The notes beneath the pieces are model-generated. The model saw nothing but the letters and a program-made list of their open reading frames with translations, made no database searches and was not told the DNA's origin. A DNA stretch of 44,962 nt from positions 1 to 44,962 of the IMG/VR virus record IMGVR_UViG_3300042301_004089; one strand, 5' to 3'. Numbering within the stretch: position 1 is the first letter of the stretch; each line of letters opens with the position of its first letter. Made by a program: the position numbers and the translations under genes. The DNA is from a virus. Below are positions 7,820 to 18,355 of this stretch, in pieces.

Positions 7820-9289
7820 ATGCCAGCAATTATAACAAATAAATTTAGAATAAACAACGCTGAACAATTTAGCGAGTCATTTTCAGAAGCATCACCAGAA
7901 ACTTATTACCTAGGTATTGGTAGACCTCAAGTGTGGGCTACACAAACAAGAGGCGATTTAAGAACAGATAATCAAGGCACAGATTCAGCAGCGATAACTC
8001 CTTCAGATAGTCCACAAGAAGAATTTTATACTTTTAATGATTTATTAGCTATTAAAAAAATAGCAACTTCGGATATTGCTTTTGTAATACCACGAAGAAA
8101 CTGGACTACAAATACAGTTTACGATTATTACAGACACGATTACGGCACAAGAATTACAGGAACAACTAATACACAAACTGCTTATAGTACAGCTACTACT
8201 TTATTTGATGCAAGTTTTTACGTAGTTACTTCAGTAAGAAATGTTTATAAGTGTTTAGATAATAATAATAATGCTCAATCAACAATTGAACCAACAGGTA
8301 CTTCAACAGCCGTATTAACTACAGGAGATGGTTATAAGTGGAAGTATATGTACACTTTATCTTCTACACAACAAGCTAATTTTTTATCTACAGATTACAT
8401 GGCAGTAGAAACAAATTCTACAGTATCATCTGCTGCTGTTAACGGTTCTATAAATGTTGTAAAAATTAAATCCACAGGAACAGGTGGAACAAACGGAACA
8501 TTTACAAATATACCTATAAGAGGAGATGGCACAAGCGGAACAGTAACAGTAGTTGTAGCATCAGGTATTATATCATCAGTAACAGTAACAAATGCAGGTA
8601 CAAATTACACTTTTGGTTACATAAGAAATGCGGATATTGTTACAGCAGGATCAACAAATTTAATAAATTCAGAATTAGATGTTATTATATCACCAAAAGG
8701 TGGACATGGATTTGATGCCGTATCAGAACTAGGTGGTTTCTTTGTAATGTTAAATATAAGTTTAGAAGGAACAGAATCAGCAAGCACAGGAGATTTTACA
8801 GCAGAAAACGATTTTAGAAAAATAGTTTTAATAAGAAATCCTTTTTCAGGCGGTACTTTAGCCACAGCAAATACTTTGAGAGGTACAAAAGCAATTAGAA
8901 TTGCAGCTTCTCCTACACCAGGAACTTTTTTAACTGATGAAACAATAACTCAAACATCAACTGGAGCTACAGGTAAAGTTGTTGAATGGGATTCAGCAAA
9001 CAGAATTTTACATTACATACAAACAAGATTTAATAATGAAGGTTTAGATTCTAATGGTAATTTAACGGCTTTTAGTGGTACAAATATAATTACAGGATCA
9101 ACTTCAGCCGCTACAGCTACTCCTAGTGCAGTAGCAAGTGAAACAGCGGATCAAATTACATTTACAAATGGTTATAGAGGTGCAGAAGTAGATATACATA
9201 AAGGTGATGTTTTATATATTGAAAATAGAGCGCCAATAACAAGGGCCGCAGATCAGACGGAAAATATTAAATTAGTAATTGAGTTTTAA
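7820..9289 (+). CDS. 8: Baseplate wedge protein, gp8-like
   Basis: A 489-aa protein longer than T4 gp8 (334 aa). The N-terminus (NKFRINNAEQF, then YYLGIGRPQVW near 29-39) and the block VRNVYKCLDNNNNAQS followed by TTGDGYKWKYMYTLS (about 139-180) match the gp8 family as found in marine T4-like phages. The middle carries an inserted Gly/Thr-rich beta segment (about 215-260) and a later GATGKVVEWD module that may explain the extra length. gp8 forms part of the wedge with gp7 and gp10. It ends in the Shine-Dalgarno sequence of the next gene. Confidence 0.8.
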   Translation: MPAIITNKFRINNAEQFSESFSEASPETYYLGIGRPQVWATQTRGDLRTDNQGTDSAAITPSDSPQEEFYTFNDLLAIKKIATSDIAFVIPRRNWTTNTVYDYYRHDYGTRITGTTNTQTAYSTATTLFDASFYVVTSVRNVYKCLDNNNNAQSTIEPTGTSTAVLTTGDGYKWKYMYTLSSTQQANFLSTDYMAVETNSTVSSAAVNGSINVVKIKSTGTGGTNGTFTNIPIRGDGTSGTVTVVVASGIISSVTVTNAGTNYTFGYIRNADIVTAGSTNLINSELDVIISPKGGHGFDAVSELGGFFVMLNISLEGTESASTGDFTAENDFRKIVLIRNPFSGGTLATANTLRGTKAIRIAASPTPGTFLTDETITQTSTGATGKVVEWDSANRILHYIQTRFNNEGLDSNGNLTAFSGTNIITGSTSAATATPSAVASETADQITFTNGYRGAEVDIHKGDVLYIENRAPITRAADQTENIKLVIEF

Positions 9290-9293
9290 GGAG
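9288..9293 (+). promoter_or_regulatory. Strong ribosome binding site AAGGAG
   Basis: AAGGAG overlaps the TAA of the gp8-like gene and lies 4 bases before the ATG at 9298. Clear Shine-Dalgarno sites are rare in this window, so this one marks the 2021-aa gene as strongly translated and fixes its start. Confidence 0.8.
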
Positions 9294-9297
9294 AAAA

Positions 9298-12200
9298 ATG
9301 CCAAGTCCAACAGACTTTAATCTCTCGCCTCACTTTGATGATTTTAATGAAGATAAAAAATTTCATAGAATACTTTATAGACCAGGCGTTGCTGTTCAAG
9401 CAAGAGAATTAACTCAATCTCAAACAATATTACAAAATCAAGTTGAAAGATTTGGAGACCATGTTTTTGAAAAAAATGCAATGGTTATTCCAGGTGAAAT
9501 AACTTTTGATATAAACTATTATGCTGTTAAATTAACAAGCTTTTCAGGAACAACAACTTTAGCGAATTTAAAAAATACTATTTTTACTGGCGTTACTTCA
9601 GGTGTAAGAGCAGATTGTGTTAATTCTGTAATCACTGATGGTGTAGACCCAAATACAATTTATGTAAAATACTTAGACTCAGGAACTTCTAAGACTTCAA
9701 CAGCATTTACAGTAGGTGAAACTATTTCAGGTACAGCAACTATAAATGGAGTAGCAACAGCAGTTTCAGCAGTTGTATCAGGAGTTGCAACAGGTTCAGC
9801 GGCATCTATAGCAGAAGGAGTTTATTATATTAATGGATTTTTTGTTCAAGTAACTTCTCAAACTTTAATATTAGACAAGTACACGAATACGCCAAGTTAT
9901 AGAGTAGGTGTTGAAATAGTAGAAAGTATTATTACTTCAAATGATGATACATCTTTAAACGATAATGCAAATGGCTCGTCAAACATAAATGCACCAGGCG
10001 CAAACAGATTCAAAATAAATTTAGTTCTTAGTAAGAGATTAATAGCTTCAAATGCGGATAGTAATTTTGTTGAATTGTTAAGATTAAAAAATGGTATAAG
10101 ACAAAATCAAGTTCGTTCTACAAATTATTCAATACTAGAAGATACACTAGCAAGAAGAACGTTTGATGAATCAGGAGATTACTCCGTAAAAGATTTCGAT
10201 TTAGATGTTAGAGAACATTTAATAAGTGGTAACAATAGAGGTATTTACAGTTCAGGTAATGGTGGAGTTGAATCAAAACTAGCTGTAGGATTATCTCCAG
10301 GAAAAGCTTACGTAAGAGGTTTTGAAATAGAAACTATAGGTACTACTTTTTTAGATGTAAACAAAGCAAGAGATTTTGAAACTCAAAATGCATTTAATAC
10401 TAGATTTGATGTAGAAAATTTTATCAATGTAACAAACGTATTTGGTTCTCCCGATATTTCTTTTGTTTCAGGAGAAACAGAAGCATTTAAAAATGTAAAT
10501 TTATATAACGGACTTACTGTTGTAAGAGGAAGTGAAAGAGTATCTTCTGGCGTATCTGTTCCTAAAATTGGTAGAGCTAAAACACGAGGCTTTCAATATG
10601 TTACAGGACCAGCTTCTGCAAATATATTTTCAAGTTCAGCATTAACAAGTGCAATATATCGACATTATCTATTTGATATAGAAATGTTTACACATATAGA
10701 TACTTTAACAGGCGTTGTTTTTACTAACGGAGAAAAAGTTACAGGTTCAGTTTCTGGAGCTACAGGTTTAGTACAACAAGAAACATCAGTAAAAATTTCT
10801 TCAGTATCTAGTATTTCAGTTGCCAGTCCAGGAGAAGTTTCTCTTTCATCACATTCACTTAAAGAAGGTATGCAAATAACTTTAACAGGAGGAGTTTATT
10901 CTGTTGATTCTTCGGCTGTATCAACACCTACTGTTTATACAGTTAAAAATCCTACAACAAACACATTTCAATTATATGATGCATCAGGAGTAAATCCAGT
11001 AACCGTAACAAGTTATGTTTCTGCACCAACATTATCACATGGACTTGTAGTATTAGATGATGTTAAAGGAAATTTTATTGCAGGAGAAACACTTACAGGA
11101 TCTACATCAGGATTAACAGCTGTTATACAACAAGATAGATATGGATATAAAGGCAGTGAGTCTTTCGATTTATCTTCTGTAAAACAAATTGGTATGGCAG
11201 GATCTCCTACATTTACAGCTGATGCAGCTTTAGATAGCACATATGGCGATAATTATCCAGTATTTGGAAATTTATCAGTTGCAAATAACGGTTCAACTGT
11301 TACAGGATTTGGTACATTATTTAATACAGAATTAAGAATTGGTGATAAAATTGAATTTACAACAGATGCAGGTGTTGTTATAGAAAGAACGATTGAATCT
11401 ATAACATCTAATAATATTTTAGAATTATCATCTCCTGTTGGGGCTTCTGATGTTTCTACAAAAACAGTAGCAACAAGAAAAAGAGCAAAAATACAAGGGT
11501 CTAATAAAAATATTTCAATATTTAAATTACCATACAGTAATATTAAAACTTTAAAAACAACTTCAAACGCAGGTTTGACTGATACTAGTTTTAAAGTAAG
11601 AAGGCAATATGTAGTAACGTTATCTTCAGGTTCGGCATCAATTACAGCAGGCACAAATGAAACTTTTAATTCTTTAGATGAAGGAGATTATACTGTTTCT
11701 GTTATGTCAGCCGCAGGCACTTCAGTAGTAGGTAACGTATTAAGTTTATCAGGTGCTGGTGTATTTACATTAGGTGGTTCTCCTACAGGCAAAACACTTA
11801 CATTAAATTTTGGAGCTCCTTATTCAAGTACAAAGATAAAAATTTTAGCAACAGTAAATAGAACAAGTGCTGGATCAAAAACAAAAACATTAAATTTAGC
11901 TTCATCCGTTGCTATTTCTTCTCAGACAATAATACAATCTGGAGCAATAGGATTAGCAAAAGCAGATGTGTTTAAATTAAATGCAGTTTATATGTCAGCA
12001 AATTTTGCCACACCTGCAACAACTAGCGATACAAATATTACGTCAAGATTTGATTTAGATACAGGTCAAAGAGATAATTTTTACGATATAGGTAGTATTA
12101 AATTAAAAACTGGAGCTATTCAACCAATAGGCCAATTATTAATTAATTTTGATTATTTTTCTCATGGTGCAGGAGACTATTTTGATGTTGATTCTTATTC

Positions 12201-15200
12201 AGGCACTATAACTTATACAAATATTCCTTCATACACTTCTGATACTTCAGGTACACTTTTTGATTTAAGAGATTGTTTAGATTTTAGACCAAGAGTAGAT
12301 GATACTTCTACTATTATAGGTTCTACAAATCATAAATTTTATAGTGGCACTGGTGCTTCAACTGTAGATCCAATAAAATTTAATTCTGATGTTTTAACGG
12401 ATTTTGAATTTTACTTATCACGAATTGATAAAATATTTTTAGATAAAAATGGTAGTTTTAAAGTAGTAGAAGGAGCAAGCGCTTATCTTCCTAACGTGCC
12501 AAAAAATATTGATAATGCTATGCATCTTTATACTTTATTTTTAAATCCTTATACTATAGATGTAAAAGATTTGAAAATAAAACAAATAGATAATAAACGA
12601 TATACTATGAGAGATATTGGCCGTTTAGAAAAAAGAATTGAGAACGTAGAATATTACACTCAATTGTCTTTACTAGAAACTCAAGCTCAATCTTTACAAA
12701 TACAAGACGCAGAAGGATTTGATAGGTTTAAAAATGGATTTATCGTAGATAACTTTACAGGACACGGCATTGGTGATACTGGAAATGTTGACTATAAAGT
12801 TTCTATGGATATGTCAGGTGGTTTTGTAAGACCAATGTTTAATTCTGAATCAATACAATTAATTGAAGCAGATGACGATGGCACAACTATTATTCAATCA
12901 GATAGAACGGCAGCAAACTATCAAAAAACTGGAGATTTAATTACTTTACCATATTCAGAAGTGAGTATGATAGAACAATCATATGCAAGTAAATATGTAA
13001 ATGTAAATCCTTTTAATATTTTTACATGGGCTGGTTCAGTTACACTTAATCCTCCAGGCGATGAATGGAAAGAAACAAATAGAGTTCCCGATTTATTAAT
13101 AAATCAATCAGGTTCTTTTGATACAATGGTAGCTGGTTTAGGAAATCCTAACTTAGACAGTGTAGAAATAGACACTGTATGGAATGAATGGCAAGATTTT
13201 TGGCAAGGTACTCCGGTAGAAACTGTAGAACGAGGTGGTACTAGAGATGCAGGAGGAGGTGGAAGGAGACCTTGGGTAGCTGATGTTACAACAACTTCAA
13301 CTCAAGCCGTTTCTCAAACAAGAACAGGTATTAGATCCGCTTTAGTTCCTCAAGTTGTAAGAACTTCTTTAGGTGATAGAGTATTAAATATAGCATTTAT
13401 ACCTTTCATAAGAAGTAGAACAATTACTTTTACTGCTACAAGAATGAAACCGAATACAAGAGTATATGCTTATTTTGATAACGTTGCTATTACTTCATAT
13501 ATTACTCCTACAGGTGGTTCTTTAGGTGGAAATATAGTTACAGATGCAAACGGTGCCGTAACAGGAACATTCGCTATACCTGATCCAACTAATGATAATA
13601 ACCCTAGATGGAGAACAGGCCAAAGAGTATTCAGATTAACTAGTTCAGTTACAAATTCAACAACAGATGTTGAAACTTCTGCTGAAGCAGATTACATTGC
13701 TAGAGGCTCTTTAGAAACTGTACAAAATACAATTGTATCAACTAGAGAAGCCCAATTAGTAAGACAAACTGTAAACGATACTAGAAATATTACAAGAGCA
13801 TCAACAAGAACAACAACTGAAGTCGTGGGTTGGATTGACCCTATTGCTCAAACATTTTTAGTAGATGATGATGGCGGAGTTTTTGCAACTTCTGTTGATA
13901 TATTCTTTCAATCTAAAGATGCTAATATTCCAGTTACATTACAAATAAGAGAAGTTGTAAATGGATATCCTTCAAGAACGATATTACCATTTAGTGAAGT
14001 TGTACTAAATCCAAGCTCTGTAAGTATAAGTGCTGACTCTACTGTAGCTACAAAATTTACTTTTCCATCTCCAGTTTATCTACAAGAAAAAACGGAATAT
14101 TGCTTATGTTTATTATCAAATTGCGATAATTATAATGCTTGGGTGGCTAGAGTCGGAGATACACAAGTTGGTTCTGATAGAACAATATCTGCCAATCCTT
14201 ATGCAGGAGTTTTCTTCAAATCTCAAAATGGTTCAACTTGGACTGCTGAACAAAATGAAGATTTAAAATTTAGAATAAGAAGAGCTGAATTCGAAAACGT
14301 AACTGGTGTTGTTACTTTAGTTAATGACGAATTACCTTTAAAAACTTTACCATTAAATTCTTTAAGAACTACAAGTGGTTCAGGAGTTATAAGAGTGTTC
14401 CATAAAAATCATGGTATGCATGGTGCAAATAATAATGTTACTATTTCAGGTGTGCCTGCTGGAACATATAATGGAATATTACATACACAAATAAACGGAA
14501 CTTACACATTTATTTCAAATATAACTTTAGACAGTTACGATATTACAACTGCTGGAACGGCTACATCTACAGGAGATGTTGGAGGTTCAGCTATTAGAGC
14601 AACGGAAAATAGATTATTTGACGTAGCTTGTACTAACCTTGGAGTTTTAACGGTAGCTGGTACTTCAATATTTTATGATTTAAGAGCAACTACAGGAAAA
14701 TCTATACATGGTACAGAATCAGAATTTAGTTTACAAAGTGCAAATAAAGCAATTAATATAATTGCTTCTGATAATATATATTTTACAGAACCAAAAATGG
14801 TTGCAAGTTCTATAAATCAAACAAATGAAATGTCAGGTTCTAAATCTTTGTTTATAAATTTAACTTTAAATACTACAAATACAAAAGTATCTCCTGTATT
14901 AGATACTTCAAGAATCAGTATGGTTGCAATTCAAAATAGATTAAACGATCCAACAGTTGGAAATACACCTAATTTTATAAGTGATATAGCAAATACTGGT
15001 ACATCAACAGCTGCTGTTTATTGTACTAAAACAACAACACTAGAAAATTCTTCTAGTGCATTGGATATAAGATTAACAGCAAACGTGCCAGCAACTTCAA
15101 AAATTAGAGTTTTTTACCGTGTATCAAGTTCAGCAGAAGTAAGGAACATAAACGAATTATCTTGGATTCCTTTTAATTCAGAAGGACAAGAAGATATTAC

Positions 15201-15363
15201 TGTTACTCCTCCTGAAAGTACAAATGTATTTAAAGAATACAAATATTCAGCTAATAATTTATTAGAATTTTCAGCATTTCAATTAAAAGTAGTTTTAAAA
15301 GGAACTATTTCTTCTTATCCTCCAATTATAAGGGATTTAAGAGGAATAGCATTAGCGGTATAG
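9298..15363 (+). CDS. Giant baseplate/fibre structural protein, DUF4815-like
   Basis: A 2021-aa virion protein, the largest here. The N-terminus has FNEDKKFHRILYRPGVAVQA (about 15-34), then RELTQSQTILQNQVERFGDH (about 35-54), characteristic of the DUF4815 proteins found after gp8 in T4-like cyanophages (recalled). Residues about 340-950 contain repeated beta modules (GEKVTGSVSGATG, GETLTGSTSGLTA). A later helical part has RDIGRLEKRIENVEYYTQLS. The C-terminal part includes GWIDPIAQTFLVDDDGG (near 1510) and a receptor-like jelly-roll region. T4 has gp9/gp10 at this place; equivalence is not shown. The strong Shine-Dalgarno site suggests high expression. Confidence 0.72.
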   Translation: MPSPTDFNLSPHFDDFNEDKKFHRILYRPGVAVQARELTQSQTILQNQVERFGDHVFEKNAMVIPGEITFDINYYAVKLTSFSGTTTLANLKNTIFTGVTSGVRADCVNSVITDGVDPNTIYVKYLDSGTSKTSTAFTVGETISGTATINGVATAVSAVVSGVATGSAASIAEGVYYINGFFVQVTSQTLILDKYTNTPSYRVGVEIVESIITSNDDTSLNDNANGSSNINAPGANRFKINLVLSKRLIASNADSNFVELLRLKNGIRQNQVRSTNYSILEDTLARRTFDESGDYSVKDFDLDVREHLISGNNRGIYSSGNGGVESKLAVGLSPGKAYVRGFEIETIGTTFLDVNKARDFETQNAFNTRFDVENFINVTNVFGSPDISFVSGETEAFKNVNLYNGLTVVRGSERVSSGVSVPKIGRAKTRGFQYVTGPASANIFSSSALTSAIYRHYLFDIEMFTHIDTLTGVVFTNGEKVTGSVSGATGLVQQETSVKISSVSSISVASPGEVSLSSHSLKEGMQITLTGGVYSVDSSAVSTPTVYTVKNPTTNTFQLYDASGVNPVTVTSYVSAPTLSHGLVVLDDVKGNFIAGETLTGSTSGLTAVIQQDRYGYKGSESFDLSSVKQIGMAGSPTFTADAALDSTYGDNYPVFGNLSVANNGSTVTGFGTLFNTELRIGDKIEFTTDAGVVIERTIESITSNNILELSSPVGASDVSTKTVATRKRAKIQGSNKNISIFKLPYSNIKTLKTTSNAGLTDTSFKVRRQYVVTLSSGSASITAGTNETFNSLDEGDYTVSVMSAAGTSVVGNVLSLSGAGVFTLGGSPTGKTLTLNFGAPYSSTKIKILATVNRTSAGSKTKTLNLASSVAISSQTIIQSGAIGLAKADVFKLNAVYMSANFATPATTSDTNITSRFDLDTGQRDNFYDIGSIKLKTGAIQPIGQLLINFDYFSHGAGDYFDVDSYSGTITYTNIPSYTSDTSGTLFDLRDCLDFRPRVDDTSTIIGSTNHKFYSGTGASTVDPIKFNSDVLTDFEFYLSRIDKIFLDKNGSFKVVEGASAYLPNVPKNIDNAMHLYTLFLNPYTIDVKDLKIKQIDNKRYTMRDIGRLEKRIENVEYYTQLSLLETQAQSLQIQDAEGFDRFKNGFIVDNFTGHGIGDTGNVDYKVSMDMSGGFVRPMFNSESIQLIEADDDGTTIIQSDRTAANYQKTGDLITLPYSEVSMIEQSYASKYVNVNPFNIFTWAGSVTLNPPGDEWKETNRVPDLLINQSGSFDTMVAGLGNPNLDSVEIDTVWNEWQDFWQGTPVETVERGGTRDAGGGGRRPWVADVTTTSTQAVSQTRTGIRSALVPQVVRTSLGDRVLNIAFIPFIRSRTITFTATRMKPNTRVYAYFDNVAITSYITPTGGSLGGNIVTDANGAVTGTFAIPDPTNDNNPRWRTGQRVFRLTSSVTNSTTDVETSAEADYIARGSLETVQNTIVSTREAQLVRQTVNDTRNITRASTRTTTEVVGWIDPIAQTFLVDDDGGVFATSVDIFFQSKDANIPVTLQIREVVNGYPSRTILPFSEVVLNPSSVSISADSTVATKFTFPSPVYLQEKTEYCLCLLSNCDNYNAWVARVGDTQVGSDRTISANPYAGVFFKSQNGSTWTAEQNEDLKFRIRRAEFENVTGVVTLVNDELPLKTLPLNSLRTTSGSGVIRVFHKNHGMHGANNNVTISGVPAGTYNGILHTQINGTYTFISNITLDSYDITTAGTATSTGDVGGSAIRATENRLFDVACTNLGVLTVAGTSIFYDLRATTGKSIHGTESEFSLQSANKAINIIASDNIYFTEPKMVASSINQTNEMSGSKSLFINLTLNTTNTKVSPVLDTSRISMVAIQNRLNDPTVGNTPNFISDIANTGTSTAAVYCTKTTTLENSSSALDIRLTANVPATSKIRVFYRVSSSAEVRNINELSWIPFNSEGQEDITVTPPESTNVFKEYKYSANNLLEFSAFQLKVVLKGTISSYPPIIRDLRGIALAV

Positions 15364-15364
15364 T

Positions 15365-15583
15365 ATGAAATTAAAAGTAATGGGACATGAAGATTTAATT
15401 AGAGATGTAAAATCAAATGCTATTGTTAATACAAACAAAAATGAATATCAATTATATATGAATAGAATTAAATCACGTGAACAACAAGGCGATCAAATAA
15501 GAAGTACAATAAAAGAAATAAATATTCTAAAACAAGAATTATTTGAAATAAAAGAATTATTAAAAGAGGTAATTAAAAAATAA
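15365..15583 (+). CDS. Conserved coiled-coil protein, 72 aa
   Basis: ATG at 15365 follows the previous stop by one base. The product begins MKLKVMGHEDLIRDVKSNAI, contains the stretch VNTNKNEYQLYM, and ends in a helix (about 42-72) with heptad-like Ile/Leu spacing, probably a short coiled coil. Proteins with a LIRDxxxxAIVNTN start are kept after the large structural gene in T4-like cyanophages (recalled). Its position in the late baseplate operon suggests a minor virion part or an assembly factor. Function unknown. Confidence 0.7.
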   Translation: MKLKVMGHEDLIRDVKSNAIVNTNKNEYQLYMNRIKSREQQGDQIRSTIKEINILKQELFEIKELLKEVIKK

Positions 15584-15586
15584 ACA

Positions 15587-16369
15587 ATGGCTTTTACAAT
15601 ATTCAATACATCAGATACACTAGAACAATTAAGAGTTAAATTAAATAATTTAACACAAGTTGATTTTGGTGATCCTTCTATATTATCTACAGCCGGTATA
15701 TCTGCTACATCTATATGTGGAGCTATGGTTGAGTTGGGTACTGCTGTTTATTCTTCCGTTGGTTTTGGTATTGAAGATTCTACTTCATCATTTCAAATTA
15801 TTGCTCCTGGCGAAAAATTAAAAGTTTTTGGTGCATCAAATCAAATTAATGCCGTTGTATCAGCGGTTGATACTTTAACTGTAAGTTTAACTAATAGTGT
15901 TACGATTACAAATAATTTAACGGCCAATGGAACTTTACATAGATTAGGAACTATTGAATTTAGTGGCAGCACAATAAGATCAGTAGATTCTACTATATTA
16001 AATATAAACGATTCATTAAACGTTGTAGGTACAATAACATCTCCTAGTGTAGATACTACTACTTTAAATTTATTAACAAACGGTACAATTGTATTTGAAG
16101 GTTCATCTAATGATGCTTTTGAAACAATAATAACGGTGGCAAATCCAACAGTTGATAGAATAATAACAATACCTAATATTACAGGTACTTTAATTACTTC
16201 AGGTGATACTTCAACTGTTACAGAAACTATGATAGGAACTAATCAAGTAACAAACACAAAAATAGTAAATGCTGCTATTACTGCAACAAAATTAAATAGT
16301 ACTGTAACATTACAAATTCTTAATTCAGCTGGAACAGCGGTAAAAACTTTGTATGGAGCTGGTGCTTAA
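15587..16369 (+). CDS. Virion structural protein, fibre-module type
   Basis: A 260-aa protein beginning MAFTIFNTSDTLEQLRVKLN. After a helical N-terminus it becomes Thr/Ser/Asn-rich beta structure. Residues about 165-205 (VFEGSSNDAFETIITVANPT, then DRIITIPNITGTL) form a module that recurs almost unchanged in the 126-aa protein at 32104-32484. The stretch TVTETMIGTNQVTNTKIVNA is a fibre stalk-type repeat. It lies 3 bases after the coiled-coil gene in the same operon. Likely a small fibre or baseplate decoration; the precise role is unknown. Confidence 0.65.
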   Translation: MAFTIFNTSDTLEQLRVKLNNLTQVDFGDPSILSTAGISATSICGAMVELGTAVYSSVGFGIEDSTSSFQIIAPGEKLKVFGASNQINAVVSAVDTLTVSLTNSVTITNNLTANGTLHRLGTIEFSGSTIRSVDSTILNINDSLNVVGTITSPSVDTTTLNLLTNGTIVFEGSSNDAFETIITVANPTVDRIITIPNITGTLITSGDTSTVTETMIGTNQVTNTKIVNAAITATKLNSTVTLQILNSAGTAVKTLYGAGA

Positions 16370-16389
16370 TAACAGACTAGGATGTTGAT

Positions 16390-17322
16390 ATGGCAGTTAG
16401 AGTACCTTTATACAATTTATCTGGCGACTTAAAACAAATGAGCTCTGCTCAGATTAATGCTATAATTGACCAAATAATATATCAATATTCTTTAAATCCA
16501 TCCGTTTTATTATCCGTAGTAGGTTCAGCAGGCAGTTTAGGTAATATAAGCGATACAAGATTGCAGGCAGGTGCAGCTTCAACAAGCACAACTGGTTTTG
16601 TTCCTGAAGCTACCACAGACGAACCAACAACTGTTACCGTAAATTTTAGTAGAGTAAACGAAACACGTACAACAGGTATCGTGCCTACAAGTGACGATTT
16701 TAAAACATGGCCTGTTTATTTAACATCTCAAAATCACGTGCAAGCTATGAATATACAAGATGTGTTAGATACTTTTATCTATCCAGCAATAACTTTGTTG
16801 ACGGATGATTTAGTAACATATCAACAAGCAGGAACATTTTTTGTTTCAACTTTAACCTCGGAGGCCGGTGCAACATTAGTATCTGCAACACCTATATTTA
16901 CAGACACAAGAGCAAATACTTCTTTATATTCTGCCGCTGAAATTCCAGAAGCCTTAGACCAACCAATTACTATAAATAGTTATTATTTACATAGAATTAA
17001 TGGTGTAAATAATGCTTATGATGTTCCATTGTTTATTACAAGTGATAATAATTTAAGAGAATACAATAGTGCAACGTTTGCAAGTTTGTTACAAGATTGG
17101 ATTAGATACACAGCTGTTCAAAATACAGCAGGTTATAGTTTATCTTATAATATAAATGGTTCAGGTAATTCGAGAGGAACAGGTATGGCTAATACAATAT
17201 TAAGTGGAGTAGGTAATTTTGCAACTTTACAAGTTGGTGCTGATGACTATAGGTCACAAGAATTTCCTGATGGAGCAGTTACAACAGCAAGTACATATTT
17301 TTTAAAGGTATTACAAGCATAA
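16390..17322 (+). CDS. Virion structural protein, 310 aa
   Basis: ATG at 16390 is preceded by an AGGA ribosome site about 8 bases upstream. The product begins MAVRVPLYNLSGDLKQMSSA and contains FKTWPVYLTSQNHVQAMNIQ (about 103-122) and a helical DVLDTFIYPAITLLTDD segment. Similar proteins occur in the late region of T4-like cyanophages (recalled). There is no signal peptide or catalytic motif. Context and Gly/Ser/Thr content indicate a virion component, possibly of the baseplate periphery. Confidence 0.65.
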   Translation: MAVRVPLYNLSGDLKQMSSAQINAIIDQIIYQYSLNPSVLLSVVGSAGSLGNISDTRLQAGAASTSTTGFVPEATTDEPTTVTVNFSRVNETRTTGIVPTSDDFKTWPVYLTSQNHVQAMNIQDVLDTFIYPAITLLTDDLVTYQQAGTFFVSTLTSEAGATLVSATPIFTDTRANTSLYSAAEIPEALDQPITINSYYLHRINGVNNAYDVPLFITSDNNLREYNSATFASLLQDWIRYTAVQNTAGYSLSYNINGSGNSRGTGMANTILSGVGNFATLQVGADDYRSQEFPDGAVTTASTYFLKVLQA

Positions 17323-17328
17323 TTAATT

Positions 17329-17799
17329 ATGAATATAACTAAAGAGAATTTAATAACTGCCAGGTTTATAGATAGTGATAGAAAACTTATAGAATGTTTG
17401 TTAAAAAGTAATGAACAAACAATATCTCATATTTTAGAATTTAACATTAGTGGTTCTGAATATAAACATTTATTAACTTTGGTTACCCTTGAACAAATAC
17501 ACGCAAATACAGATTTGCACCTTGAAACACAAAAGAAAGCATTTAATAGTATTCTAAATAAAATTGTAGAAAAAAAAGGCGTAGAATTAAATGAAAATTT
17601 TTTTAAATTAATAAATGATTTTTTTGTTAACTATAACCCAGAAACATTAAGTGATAAGTTGTATAATTTTAAGGTAAATGCTTTTGAACAAGATTTAGTT
17701 AAAAATTCTATAGATGAAGAATTAAAATTAAAAATTAGAACAGCTACTACACCTTTTGAAGTATTGACAGCACTTTTAAGTATTAAGAATAAGATATAA
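17329..17799 (+). CDS. Hypothetical protein, last gene of first late block
   Basis: A 156-aa, mostly helical, charged protein beginning MNITKENLITARFIDSDRKL. It lacks the Thr/Ser/Gly-rich character of the preceding structural proteins and has no Cys apart from C22, so it looks like a soluble assembly factor or regulator. I do not recognise the family. It starts 6 bases after the previous gene and its end overlaps the end of the convergent glycosyltransferase-like gene by 17 bases, leaving no room for a separate terminator. Confidence 0.6.
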   Translation: MNITKENLITARFIDSDRKLIECLLKSNEQTISHILEFNISGSEYKHLLTLVTLEQIHANTDLHLETQKKAFNSILNKIVEKKGVELNENFFKLINDFFVNYNPETLSDKLYNFKVNAFEQDLVKNSIDEELKLKIRTATTPFEVLTALLSIKNKI

Positions 17800-18355
17800 A
17801 ATAATTTTTCCACCAACCAGTCCAACCTTCTTCCATTAACATTCTTCTTTGATTGAACAAACAAATACTATACTCTTTATTTTCTTTTTCATATTCTTGA
17901 TTTTGTATTGAATAACATACTTTATCATAAGTATCGTATTTTATATTTTCATATATGAACTGATCTATACCTCTATTATATTTTAACATATAATAGTTAG
18001 GATTTTCTATAAACTTATTGTATATGTGTGATACATCACCTGTCCAAGATATGATAGATGAATTTAAAGGTGTATGAAATTCTTTTCTCCACCATGCTTT
18101 TAATACTGTAAAGTCTTTTCTGATTAAATTGGGCACTGTATCTTTAATAACAATATCCAAATCAAAATAAAGATTTTCACCATCTTTGTAATCATTAAAC
18201 ATTTGCAATTTATTAAAAACGCCTTCAAATTTATTTTCTCGTATAACTTCAAAGCTATCATATTTTAAACCAGAGTATGTATCTATCATATGTTTTAAAT
18301 TTTTAACATACCACTCAGAAAATTTATTACCAGTTTTAACACAAATTATTCTCAT
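17783..18355 (-). CDS. Glycosyltransferase-like protein (DxD), 190 aa
   Basis: The likely start is ATG at 18355, overlapping the upstream gene's TGA by four bases (ATGA); a TTG six bases earlier is less likely. The product has an alpha/beta start (MRIICVKTGNKFSEWYV) and a hydrophobic strand ending in D65-L-D67 (NLYFDLDIVI), the metal/nucleotide-sugar motif of GT-A glycosyltransferases. A Trp-rich patch (KAWWRKEF) follows. It is shorter than most GT-A enzymes and pairs with the next gene, which has the same motif. Substrate unknown: virion protein, host surface or a small molecule. Confidence 0.65.
   Translation of the reverse strand: MRIICVKTGNKFSEWYVKNLKHMIDTYSGLKYDSFEVIRENKFEGVFNKLQMFNDYKDGENLYFDLDIVIKDTVPNLIRKDFTVLKAWWRKEFHTPLNSSIISWTGDVSHIYNKFIENPNYYMLKYNRGIDQFIYENIKYDTYDKVCYSIQNQEYEKENKEYSICLFNQRRMLMEEGWTGWWKNYFISYS

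Noticed and set aside
16971-16978. Exact TATAAATA inside the 310-aa gene
   Set aside because: It lies over 350 bases from the next start and encodes ordinary codons (Thr-Ile-Asn-Ser); probably a chance match in AT-rich DNA.
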